Shown one piece after another: positions 10,381 through 21,919 of a DNA stretch of 64,000 nt. Under the pieces are notes generated by a model. It had not been told where the DNA came from. It was given only the letters and a program-made list of their open reading frames with translations, and made no database searches. The stretch covers positions 117,851,166 through 117,915,165 of the forward strand of contig CM056576.1 in the NCBI GenBank assembly GCA_029721435.1. Direction: 5' to 3'. Source of the stretch: Gymnothorax reevesii (lineage: Eukaryota > Chordata > Actinopteri > Anguilliformes > Muraenidae). How positions within the stretch are numbered: position 1 is the stretch's first letter; each line of letters opens with the position of its first letter. Position numbers and translations under genes: made by a program.

Positions 10381-13300
10381 CGAGCAAAAACAGTGAGCGA
10401 CAAGGATCCCAGGACAGCCCTGATGCTGCCATTTCTACGCCCGTTTTCCATGTGTTTCTGCTATGGGCCATTCGCTTTCATTTTCTCCTATCTGCCAGAG
10501 GAAAAGAATGTCACTATTCAACAGAAAACCTAAGCTAAACGAGACCGTGACTAACATGCCTATGTGTCCAGTCACCTTCGTTTTCCACACGAAATTCATT
10601 TTGACACAATTAATATGTCTGATAGGACTGATAAGAATTCTATAGCAGGGGGAAAAGCCAACAAAGACTGCAAACAGGCAAACCTTCTGAGAGTGGTCAT
10701 TTGAGTGCTCTTACCGATATCGCTTTCTTGTAGATTTCTAATCTGCCTTACAATGATTATAAAAAGAAAATGATGAATTTAAAAAATACTTTCTTGATAT
10801 ATACGTTTGAGATGAGACACAGTGTTTTCGAAAGGAAATCCGAAGTTAACAAAGACTCAGGGGCAGGGCCAAGACTGCTAAGTCTAAGCTAGTGGATTAG
10901 CCTTGCTTAGCAAGCGGGGAGAAGCAATGATTTCACACTAAAGACAGCGTAAAATCAGTAAACTCAGTGTGTGGATCGCAAGTCTTCTGAATCAGCGAAT
11001 GCAATGTGCCAAACATTGTGTAAAAATGGATAAACAGCCTCGAAAAAGGCCAGCGGCTCAACTCCAGCCCATAGCACTGAGGGCTGTTTGAACCCTAACA
11101 AGGTTTTGCCTGGCAGACCAAACCACGGTTTATCAAGAGACCACAGAGAAATCAGGCTGCCATTTGCACTAGATCCCCGCACTTAAATTCCATCATACTG
11201 CATAGGGTATTTCATGTGAATTTACAAGAAGAAACAAGGGTTTGACCCCTACTATCTCAGATGTTGCTGAAACTCTACCAGATGAAGAACACAGATGAAA
11301 GAAGCATTCTTTAGACATATTTTTGTCAAAATTTGAATTTGTTTCAAAAATAATAGTTCATTTATTTGGGCCAAGTTGGCCATTTTGACGCTGTTAATTT
11401 ACACCCCCCCCCCCACAATAACTTTAAAATTAAGACTCCAAATCAGACTGGCTTCAGTAATTTAATGATGAATGAGCAGGGAATCCATAATAACTACCAA
11501 ACACCACTCAGTAAGCCTCTGAAGCCCGCAATTTGAATATTTTTCGCGACTGTATACAATATATTTCCACTATGCGGGAAAAGACACCTGAAGCAAAACT
11601 CTAATTAATTTCTGTACACTTGATTGACTGTTCTTGTTGAAACTGGAGATGTTGATTTTCTTCTGTCAAGAGAATTAAATCTGAAAATGTATCGCATTAC
11701 ACATTATGAAGATAATAACTGCAGCACTTGAAAAATCCACTAGTCTTTAAAGAGGACTAAGTAGGTGCTGCACCGATGATGGTCATTAATGTAATAAATT
11801 TGGAGAGTTAATTCTCCTGATAGAAAGAAATGACCATCCCAATTTACAACAAGAACAATCTATCAAAAGTAGACCCACTGATTTCACAGACTAGCACAAC
11901 TGACATTTCTATTTAGAGAAAATCAAACGATATGAGCCAAGAGTGAAAAGCAAAATGACATTTCATAATTTCATAGTTTTGGTGCACCGTGATACACAGT
12001 ACCATCTGCCATTTTTGCGGGTGAAAATTTGTCTGAATGAGTCACACAGAATTACACCCAGCAGAGTGGGCTTGTGTTGCCCAGTGGCACAGACGCAGCT
12101 TTTTTTCCCTCCGTGGCACAGACAACATTGGCCAAAACAGAACTTGGATCGATGTGTCTGTTCAGAAAGGCAGGAAGGAGGCATGAAATAAGAGAGCCAT
12201 TTGAGAGAGGAACCGCCTGCTCACTGCAGAATGATCTCTCCCTTGGGGCAGTAGCATGTTTCACAGTGAACACAAACACAGACGGCCTGCATTCAACAAG
12301 TGCACCAATCGAGAGACACTCGGAGCCGTTTTCCAGAAACCACCCCCAGTATAAATCTGAATACTTCAATATATCATAGCTATGCCTGCCAAGCAGCAAA
12401 GAAGTGAAATTATTTCAAAACATTTACCACATTTATGTCAATCAGCATGCACTCAGAGGACTCCGAAATGATCAATTCTGGAAAGCATTAATACATGCTT
12501 TAAAAAAAAAAAAAAACAAAGTCTGATCGACAAAGTTGAATTGAGTTGGCGGAGTCATACAATTCTTATTCAGCATTTCACCAACATCCACTTGCATCAT
12601 GATAATCTTGCCGATCAAATATAGGACAATGAGGCAAGGAGAACATGGAGCAATGCTTCATACACTCTGGGACACGATTCAGATAAGAAGTCTAGACATA
12701 TCAACTAACTGCCTTTGAAATCTTAAAAGGCAAGCAAGACTAGAAGCCAACCGTGTTTTAATCTTTTAAACTTTTCAAAGATTTTAAAAAATTAAACCCT
12801 GATTAAAAAAAAAGTTAAACTAAATATATCAGACCAAGAACATTTACTACCAAGATGCATAAAGCCTCAATAGACCATAGCTATGACTCAAAAGCTCATT
12901 CAGCAAAGTGTTTTGCATTTCATAATCACAACATAGCCAACAAGAAGATGAGCACAGTTTTGAATTTGAAGCGACACCATTGATGTGGCTGAAAGCCAGT
13001 GATCCAAGAGAGGTTGAAGAACCTTGTTGACCGAACAAGTCTTCAATTTACCGTGGTAGCTGGCACAGATCTTTACATGGATTCAGCAAGGTGATATGCC
13101 CCTGGGTAGATAATATCCAGTCGTAAAAGCCAACACCAAATAACTCTGAGGTCGTTTTCAAAGCCGATGGCAGTCACTTAAGAAAAAAAGCTAGAAACCA
13201 AGCCCTTCATGGAGGCGAGTCCATATTCAGCCTTCCATCACAAACAGCCTTGAAAGAATGACAAGCAGGAAGACAGCAATGGCACAAATGAAATCAGACA

Positions 13301-14892
13301 GAGGAGTCAGTAAATTCAAAATTTGAATCTTTAAGTGATGAGAAATCAAAGGCAGTGCAAGATGTTCGTCTGTCCTAGTAACAATGTATTCTTTTGCCTT
13401 TTGGGTCTTTGGAAAGGCAGGCTAAATCAAATACATGTAGAGTCATTCCACCAGAAATAACAAATATGCCAATCCAAAGTAACAGTTTTAAAGGAAATAA
13501 TAGAAGCATCTTGCATTACGTTTGCATAATAAGTGGCAAACTCTCAGCAAACTCCACCTGCTCAAGAGACAATGGTTTAGGCAACTATTGTAGCTACGGT
13601 CCATAGTGAAGTAATTTCACAATAATTTCAATAATCAGCTATAATGGTTAAGGATACTAAAGTTATCTCAGTTAGGTCATGAACATGTAACGCTCTCTCA
13701 CCCTCTTTCCCTCTCACTGACGTGAATAATCTAAATAGGGTCATCCTTTGCTCCCCTATATTCCCCATGTGCTTTGCAAAGGTAGGGTCAGCTGTCATGC
13801 CACGCTCCTTAGGGGAGCGGCACAGCCTCTGTGATTTACTTCCAGTAAAAAACATGTCAGCACCATGACTGACAGTCCTCGCCGCACCTGCTCTCTTCAC
13901 TTATCCGGGAAGAGCGGGTTGGGATATCATAGAGGAGCAACATGTACTGTGCCAGTTTCCTCTAAGCCGGGGTTACGCCAGGTTTGTGGCAACATGTCAT
14001 ACACAGGCCTCAAACGCGACTCTCTGAGGGGATCTTTGATGCTGGGGCAAGAGGCGGTTTAGTCACTATTTCTAAAGCTTCAGAGAGACCAGTTTTCACC
14101 CAGGATTTCAATTACCTTCACTCTCAAACCCAGCCAAATAGAAGGAGTCCAAAGTGTTAGTGCAACATCTCAGGCCCTCCTGACACTTCCTCCGAGCAGG
14201 TGTCAAAGCAACTTCAAGTTTGAGATTTATTCAAATGAACGACCCTAACTACAACAATTTTATCAACATTATATTCTCAGAATTCCAAGCAACTTAGTAT
14301 GAAGAATACAACACCACAATATTGCAGTGATAAAGCTTTAGTCCTGGTATGTAAGAAGCTGACTATTGATGAGAGAAAAATAGTAAGGTAATCACGAGGA
14401 GACGACTGGTATTTTTACATATCAGCATCGTAAATCACATCTAAAATAATGGAATATTGACAAATATCCGCAATACATTTAATTTTTACAATCAAGGCCT
14501 GTAGACATTTATTCATTCTCACATTCATTGATCCACTCAGAGAAGTCAGAAGCAAACTGCTACCTGACTCATACAAGTTCAATCTTGGACAGAAATTTAA
14601 CATGACTATTTGTCATCGTTTCTCGATGAAAAAGCAAAAACATGATTTGCCACAGGCATTAGGCAATAAAATGCAACCGTGTACCCTAATATTACTTGAT
14701 TGAGGATATGAAAGTCACCACATGAAATGGCTCTCTGGACTTCCTCAATGTCAGTACCAGCAGATGACCTCTACACGTCACAGTGGTCATATATGGCCAA
14801 TTCCATAGTAATGTTAACCTAAGCATGAAAAGCAAAGTCTCTTATTGCCCATATAAATGTTTTGAGGAGATAAGCCTTTTTGAGCCCTGTGG
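10381..14892. other. LPP 5'UTR intron, featureless part
   Basis: Sequence upstream of the LPP coding start. I find no exon or classifiable repeat. There is a C run at 11404-11415, an A run near 12502-12515, and several short frames (for example 12052-12399 and 13628-13900) without protein signatures. Noncoding 5' exons of LPP could be hidden here but cannot be recognised by eye. Confidence 0.45.
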
Positions 14893-15187
14893 AGTAACAT
14901 TTCCTCTGCATTTGGTCCATCCTATCTACTTAGGAGCAGTGGGAAACCACAGCGCAATGCCCAGGGACCAACTCTAAGCTCTAAAACCAGTTCCTTGGTC
15001 AGCAGCACTGGTAGGAGTGTTCCTATAGTGTATGTTCCTACAGTGGGAGAAACGGAAGTACTCGGAAACCCAAATAAACATGGTGAGAGCATGCAAACCC
15101 TACACAGGGACACCCTGGCCAGCAAGGGCTTGAGCCTAGAGCACCCTTATTGCAAGCCTTATTGCTGTCCCACTGTCCCACCATGCC
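14893..15187 (-). mobile_element. V-SINE (tRNA-derived SINE with conserved core)
   Basis: Read on the minus strand from 15187, the head GGCATGGTGGGACAGTGGG has an A-box-like segment. It is followed by a B-box-like GGCTCAAGCCC and then the core 'tgtagggtttgcatgctc' and 'gggtttccgagtacttcc'. These correspond to the conserved V-SINE motif seen in fish and shark SINEs ('gtttgcatgttctcc ... gggtttcctccgggt'). The tail continues through 'ctggttttagagcttagagt' to 'aaatgcagaggaaatg'. The head promoter boxes are decayed, so the copy is old. A related tail fragment lies at 33441-33524 in the same orientation. Confidence 0.85.
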
Positions 15188-15808
15188 TATAGGAATTATA
15201 CTTTAGAGTGCAAATTTCATTAGACCACCAGATTCACAGAATTACATGTTATTACCATTACAGTATTGGACGAACATTGTATTGAAGTATCAAAAAATGA
15301 AATCATGCAAAAGGTATCCCATCCACAAGGCTATTCTTTATTCATAAAAATATGAATATTTTCCAATTTCCATTTACGTTCTGCCAGGCCTCCCACATTA
15401 TGTAGATATCAAACTGCCAGCACTCAGGCTTTAAAATTCGCAGAAATTTTACAAACTTGTTGCCTCTCCAAAATACCAGTGTTTTTGTGTTACAACGTAC
15501 ATTGTTAATGGATGAGAATAGTAACTTTCCTGACATAACAATATTTTTGTGATTATTTCCTTGCCTTTGCCCTCATCCAAGTGGGTGTGATAAGGATATG
15601 CAGTGTTGGTTTTTAGTATAAACTGAAGAATAATTTTTGAAGCATTTGTTTTGTTATGTATTCAAAAGTCACATCAATAAGGCTGGAATCGCCAATAGAA
15701 ACCCCTTTTGCTTCGTGTGGCCCTCTGCCCTGTCCCAAATAGGATGGGCGGGTGACTTAGATTCCAATGGAAGAGGAGGGGGAACAAAAAAAAACAGGCA
15801 ATAAGAAA
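15188..15808. other. Intronic sequence, nothing recognised
   Basis: No gene or classifiable repeat is visible between the V-SINE and the transposon that begins near 15809. Confidence 0.4.
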
Positions 15809-17164
15809 TAAAGGCTGATTAACACTCCATAAGAACAGAGAAATTTGTTCTTGTTCTCGGGGCTGCGAGAACAAGAAAAAAGTTTGTTTTGACCGGGACA
15901 TTTCATACTTCACGAGAAACTCAAGTGCCGAACTCCTGTGGGCTGTGTCAGTAAACTTTACTTGTCCGACCGAGTCAGACCATCTGTCGAGTGAAAAGTC
16001 GGACCTTCGATGTCCGTCAGGTGTTTCAATAAAACAGAAACAGGATGTCCCTCCATGGTCCGAAGCGGACGGACGGTTCGTCACTGTTCATTCGAAGTTG
16101 CATGAGAATTTACACTTCAGCGATGCACTGCTTTGCTATTTGGCATTCAAATATTTGAAATAAGTTAACGTTAAATGAAAAAAGGGGAAAAAAAAACAAT
16201 TCTGATTAGGTAGATCATTAACCACTATTCTGACATAAATTAACTGCGCTCATCGCTGTAGGATGTCACGTAACGTCCATTATCAGAAGGCTATTTACTG
16301 AATACAGTCTAGCTAATTGAAAACAGTCTTTGCTCACTGTGCAGAAACTACGATTGGCAACATAACGAAGCTATTAATGACACAAAAGACATTAAAGCAT
16401 TCATATCATCACAATCGCCCATTCTACAGAATTGACTTAAGCAGTCGGGCGATAAGCAGAGCTCCACTCTCGGTCACACTAACCACCACGAATACGATGT
16501 TTAACCACTGAGCACCCTGGCGAGACCGCTGCTTAGGCAGTGCCCCATTAGTGTTCACATAGCATGCATATAAACACAACTTTTGTCACACTTGAGGTGT
16601 ACGGTACCAACGATCTAAATGTGAAATCTTTACGCGTTGTTAATAAATTATGTGTAGTTTTAAGAAAAATTCGTTCATGGATTTAACAGAGCCCCGCTTC
16701 TGGGTGTAGGCTATTATGGTTTCGCGGGCATTGGTACTGTCTTTCCATTCTCAAAATATTCTGGGCTGTCTGCACTTCCAGACAAATTCAAACAAGAACG
16801 CCATATATTGGGCTTATATTTTTTTGTCCGACCGGGTTTTAGGACAACTCTCGAGTAGTCCTACAAAGTGAACGGGCCATTTAATGAAACACTCAGAAAA
16901 AGACGATCCGATCCAGTCTATCGTGTTGAATTAAACAGCCCCCTGTTAAGTCAAAGGGTCACGCCCACTCCATCTTTCTGACCAATCACACAACAGTTCT
17001 CGGACCCCATACGAGAAAAAAGTTCTGCCCAGATGAGGTGTCGAGAACAAGCTGCAAGAACTACGAAACCCGGGCTGCGAGAATAAAATGACATCATTTT
17101 GTTCTCGCAGCCCCGAGAACAAGAACAAATTTCTCTGTTCTTTAGGAGTATGAATCAACCTTTA
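15809..17164. mobile_element. Non-autonomous DNA transposon with ~60-bp terminal inverted repeats
   Basis: The left end (15809-15875) and right end (17097-17164) are near-complementary over about 60 bp. The left runs TAAAGGCTGATTAACACTCC then 'aagaacagagaaatttgttc' and 'ttgttctcggggctgcgag'; the right is its complement with a few changes. The 1.36-kb interior has no transposase. Subterminal copies of 'gagaacaa' and 'gtccgaccg' occur near both ends, as expected for transposase-binding motifs. The superfamily is uncertain: a TAA/TTA word at each edge hints at PIF/Harbinger, but no direct target duplication is clear. Immediately outside the right end, 'tttaagagtatgag' repeats part of the terminus. 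Confidence 0.8.
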
Positions 17165-20099
17165 AGAGTATGAGATTAAAATATGAAGCTTTGGTCATAA
17201 TCACTACATGTCCATATTATTAAACACAGGCAGAGTGTCAAAACAAATAAGAGCAAAAGAAGCAAAAGCAAAGAAAAATGTAGTGAAGTTTATGTTTATG
17301 AATTGATTTTCAGAGCATTTAACCTGGCAAAAACAGGACCTTGTCCACGGGGAAAGTACTGAACGAGCAGGTTTTGAGAGACGCCACGGAAGAGACATAC
17401 AATCCTACGTTTGTGCTGAGGCAACCCAACATTCTGGACATTTCTGTCTGGGATAACTTAACAATCAACCATCTGTTCAGTTATGCTCAAAATAACAGAT
17501 CAACCACTTCCGTGGCAGAGACTGAACTGCACAGCAGCCAGTCCTTCCACACGTTAGCCCCTTGTAAACGAGACAGTTGTGTTCCTAAAGCCCAGCCCCT
17601 AGCCATTCAGTTAGTCGAGAACCATCAGTCATTATAGCACGCAATTTTACACGGCTGCCCCCTGGTCTGTTCAGGCTACAACCACAAGAGGGGTATCTGT
17701 GTTCCATCAAACTGTCATGCAGACAAATCCTGTGAACAAGAGAGCAATTCACCACAGGCGACAGCGATGACTGTGCATTTACACTCTGTGACTGACGGGA
17801 GCCATTTTCTTCCATGTAACACATCTAAAATTGTGCAAATGGTCTTGACTAAAGTGTAACAGACTGGGGGGAAAACGAGAAGTCAGATGGGGGATGTCCA
17901 AGAGTGACAGACGAAAACGGGGATTAGACATATGCAAAACCACAGCAATAGGTGCACTGTCACACAACAATTTGCATCAGATCGTCATTGCACTGTGTCA
18001 GTAGTGCAGTCTCATCCAAAATAATAGACTACCACAAGGGAAGTGATTTGAATGCTCGACTCATTGAATGTTTATTTTGATGAATAGCTCAAGGGACTTG
18101 AAACCGTTTGGCTGTTGATTTGAGTGCGAACTAAGAAAGTGCAACCACTGGTTGTCATCATATCTATTCTGTTTATGATCCTAACAGGGCAGTTGCAAAA
18201 GGTCTTAGATTATTTGTAAGAAACAAGAGGGCATGAAACACAGTGTGACACAGAAACTCTTGGTGGAACAGAGAATGACCATAGTCAATAGCTGAAGTAC
18301 TGATGATACCTGTGTTCCAAGACTATACCTACTCTGCCAATCAAGCCCACAATCACTGCCTAGCTTTCCATAAATTTCCAGCCTGAAACTGATTCATTAA
18401 GTTGCACAATGAGACATTAAACTTCATATGATGTTAATTATACATTTAAATGAAGGTTATGGTTTTTCATCTGCCAATACACTGTAGGATCCTTAACCAG
18501 ACAACAGTCCAAGACATCCCAATATTCTTCCCTATCCCAACATTTTTTAAAATATTCATGAGGCAAAATAAACAAAAGTATTTAAATAGATTGAGATCAA
18601 ATTTCAAGCTTGTCTACAACTGCAAAGTGATTTCTCTTTTTTCCCCAATCACGATTAGTTATTACTTTTGGTCATTTTATTTTAACAGAGAATTCTCCCA
18701 GAAGCCAAAGGCACTTGAGAACTTTAAAGAAGAGCAAATGTAATTACGGCAACTTGCCTTGTTGTTAATTAAAGAGTGGGCATTTTATTAGGGATAATTG
18801 GTCAGTAAATTAACTTTCCTTCCCCCTCCTACCTTTCAAGTTGAGAATCAAATATTTTATTTCACCAGAGACAGCTGCCTGGAAATAGGGTCTTGCTCAC
18901 AGGAGGAAATGCAAGAGCACTCTAAAGGAATACGTATCCTCCATATTAGGGGGTCGTCCCAGCACAATTAACGTTTTGGCTTCCATGCAAAATAGTTATG
19001 AAATTTTCTGCCAGGCCCCTATTCATATTTACTGTTCTGTGTCATAGAATTGAGAGATTAAAGCCACTAGTCCTATCAAGTTCATTGTACAGGTAAAATT
19101 GTGTACAAGTGGTTGAACAATACAAATGAAAACCAACTGCTGAAGTCTGTGGCTCAGTCAGTCTGGTACCAGCATGGCAAGAGAGCCTACAGATGGAGGC
19201 TCAGAGATTTATCCTGAAACAAGGTGGGCTGTTCTTTAAAGTAAAGTTTGAACTGACCGGATGCAAAAACACAAATGGAAGGGAAAACCAATGAATGATC
19301 TATGGAATGATCTATTATTATGAATGATCTATAACGACGGAAGTGGATTGGTGGAATAGCCAGGTACAGACAGAATGATGGGAAAGGGGGAGGTGAGCCT
19401 CCTTCTACCTGACATTGGCTTGAAAGCCTTGGACATTTTTCACCAGCTTTGAGGATCTTTCCTTTTTTTTCACTTGGCTGTTTAGTAACATGCTTCATCC
19501 AAAAAAAGCAGCTGAGCCTATGTACCCAAGTCCCAAGTGTTGACTGTGGCCGTTATATTCTGAACTCTGAATGTACCAAAGCAAATACAGCAAATTAAAC
19601 ATGTCATATATGCACTCACGCAGATGGTCACGGTTACACAAAAAGCATGCGTGTCTCTGAACACACAGAGACTGATGTGCGTACAAACATGGTCATGCGT
19701 GCATGCAGTACACACCTTTATTTATCCTCATTAAAACCCCCAGGGCTGCTGACACACACTTAACAGATCTTTACCACTGGCAAAAAACAAACCACAGGGT
19801 TACAAATGCATAACTAACCGTTTCTAGTTTTGTTTGAATTTGTTTAATTCCACAGGGTCGGGATGGAGTTTGAATTGATCCCAAGGTCAAGCATAATGAG
19901 AGTATATTAAATGCCAAATGTGCATCTCAGTTCTGAGAAAATAGTTATTCTGTAGCCTAGCCATGAAAGCAATTTGGATTAAAACAACGGCAGGATGAAT
20001 TCCTGCGCAACATTGTGTTTTTTTTTTTTTTGACAGGGATATGTTGAAGGGAGCAGGATGTTCTTTAACCATTCTGCAAAATAAATATGGATACCTCAA
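17165..20099. other. LPP upstream/intronic sequence, mostly featureless
   Basis: No gene recognised. A frame at 17341-17637 encodes 98 residues starting from TTG without domain signatures. The AT-rich block at 18440-18900 is listed separately as a possible conserved element. Confidence 0.4.
18440..18900. promoter_or_regulatory. Candidate conserved noncoding element (speculative)
   Basis: The block is AT-rich but not repetitive. It carries several homeodomain-type sites (TAATTA-like at 'tgtaattacggc' and 'gttaattaaagagtg'; 'attagttattac') around 18650-18820. Introns of LPP are known to hold many vertebrate enhancers. There is no direct proof here; the call rests on texture only. Confidence 0.25.
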
Positions 20100-20440
20100 C
20101 CCTCCAGACTAACTTTTGGACCTAGGAGCACATGCGCTCCCATTCTGAAAAAGTTGGGCGTAGTGTGGAGCTGATGTACGTAATGGTCCAACCGACCTGC
20201 ATCAAAAAAATAAATAAATAAATTGCGGCCGGCAGCTGATAAATAGGGAGTGAATCGCTGCCCAGAATAGGCGCACAGTGCATGAGGTGCGAGAATGTAA
20301 GTCGCAAATTGTAAATCTTGCTCGCAAATGCGACCGTTCCGGTCGCAGACTGGAGCGCTGTACCTGTATAAATTACACAATGTCCCCTTCCATTCATTTC
20401 CATGAATCGTTTTCCATATCAAGACCGTTTGCATGATGTG
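20100..20440. mobile_element. Candidate hAT-like repeat fragment
   Basis: This stretch is richer in CpG than its surroundings. On the minus strand it contains the words 'gcgaccggaacggtcgcatt', 'tttgcgacttacattctcgc' and 'gcgctccagtctgcgacc', which look like palindromic parts of a hAT-type non-autonomous element. An (AAAT)n tract at 20206-20222 interrupts it. I could not find paired ends or an 8-bp target duplication. The minus-strand reading frames across it are shadows. Confidence 0.4.
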
Positions 20441-21822
20441 AACACAAAAACCACATTGTCAGATAAGTATTGAGTAATATAGCAATTATTAATTTGAGTG
20501 CTACTCATTATGGAGAGCACATAGAATGCACTCTGCTTACAGGCTAACAAAGATCTGCTCTTCAATGAGCATTACTAAACTTCATTGTTCAACCATGCTC
20601 CAAAATCCAAGTTAAATCTGTAGCAAATTTATCCCAGAAGGGTATAATATGTAGGAATTGTATATTTGTTTAGTGAAAAATGGTACCTAGAAGTAAGGGA
20701 TGGCCTCAGATGAGCTGTCCTTTGGGCCGGAGCGATCTTGGTGAGGCTGCAGTGTTGACTCAGTCACGATCAAAGGAGAAGAAATAGTCAGCGCCAATCA
20801 GATGCTCTCGCTTCATCAGAGGAAGGACAAGATGTTCCCTAAACAAGCATCGTGTCCCATCAAAACCACAAGCGAACCTCGCAAGCCCTATGCAGCCACC
20901 TCAGGCTGATCTGAAAACATTCTCACCAATCTACCGTATCAAGTAGGCTATTTACAGTTATCACTAGCAGCTGGTAACTGATTCCATCACACAGAAAACC
21001 CAGCAAGTGCTTGTTTGGGCTGCGCGTGCCTGTGTTGTTGGATGCCTCACCCAAACATTTTTCATGGCTTCTGGGCTCTTGCTCCATTCATGTTATTACT
21101 CCCTGTCAAGTCAAAACATAACAAGAGTACACGAGGCCATTGTTGCGTCTCCAATTGGCAGCTTTGCCCCTGACATGAACTCAGCAAGAGGGGGTGAGGC
21201 CAAGTTCACCCTCCCCGTCAGGACTGACACACATCTCCCCAACATGGAAGATAAGAGTGTTGTACACCACATGACCCTGACGTAAAGGATTTGATTCAGA
21301 ACATTCTCCAGCCAGGGAAGGAGCCAAAAAGTATTGCAAATTATGGAAAAACATCTTTAAACTTCAAATGTTTCCAACTGTGTGGCTGACAACTGCTTTT
21401 ACTTGCTTTATTTTTGGCATGAAAGGCTACCAATTCTCCACTAAGGTTCCGTTAAAAGAGCCTGTGTTATTATCACCACCTCCTGCCAAATATCACCTGC
21501 CTCTCCAGCTCACTTATCTTTAAAATAGCTTGTAAATATATGATATGCCTACAAGAAACATCCATGCTGTCACTCCTTCGCCTGAAGATATGGGGTTCCC
21601 TGCCCTAGAAGGCTATAAGGATCACAGTAAATAAATTTTAGGAGTTAACCAACAATAAAATTACCATAATGTCAATCAGAACAAAAGCAGAGGCTGATGA
21701 TCTTAAATTAAAGCTGGAAACCATTCTTAAATTTATTCCATCAGAAAAATGCTTAGTCTCAGAGAACAAGTGTAGAGATAAAAGAATTAACAAATAACAA
21801 GCCTTTGCCACTAACATGGCAA
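20441..21822. other. Intronic sequence, nothing recognised
   Basis: No gene or classifiable repeat. The sequence just before 21823 may be the body of hairpin-ended repeat B. Confidence 0.4.
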
Positions 21823-21919
21823 TATCCCCCGCCGCCTCAATTTTGTGTGTCCATACGGACGGGCGGACGGAGCCCAACGCTATATCCCCCGCTTTGCGCT
21901 AATAGCGCGGCAGGGGATA
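21823..21919 (+). repeat. Hairpin-ended repeat, copy B
   Basis: The segment is bracketed by TATCCCCCGCCGC (21823-21835) and GCGGCAGGGGATA (21907-21919), complementary except for one base. A second left-arm copy (tatcccccgctttgcgct, from 21883) pairs with the right arm through AGCGC. Between them lies 'acggacgggcggacggag', then 'cccaacgctatatccccc'. An A-rich tail with ATAAATAAA follows. This is the same architecture as 7976-8071 and 58842-59063. Confidence 0.7.

Noticed and set aside
12052..12399. 115-residue minus-strand frame as an exon
   Set aside because: Overlapping frames on both strands are of similar length, and no splice signals or motifs are visible.
17341..17637. 98-residue plus-strand frame as a gene
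   Set aside because: It starts at TTG, lacks any recognisable motif, and lies in intron-like DNA.
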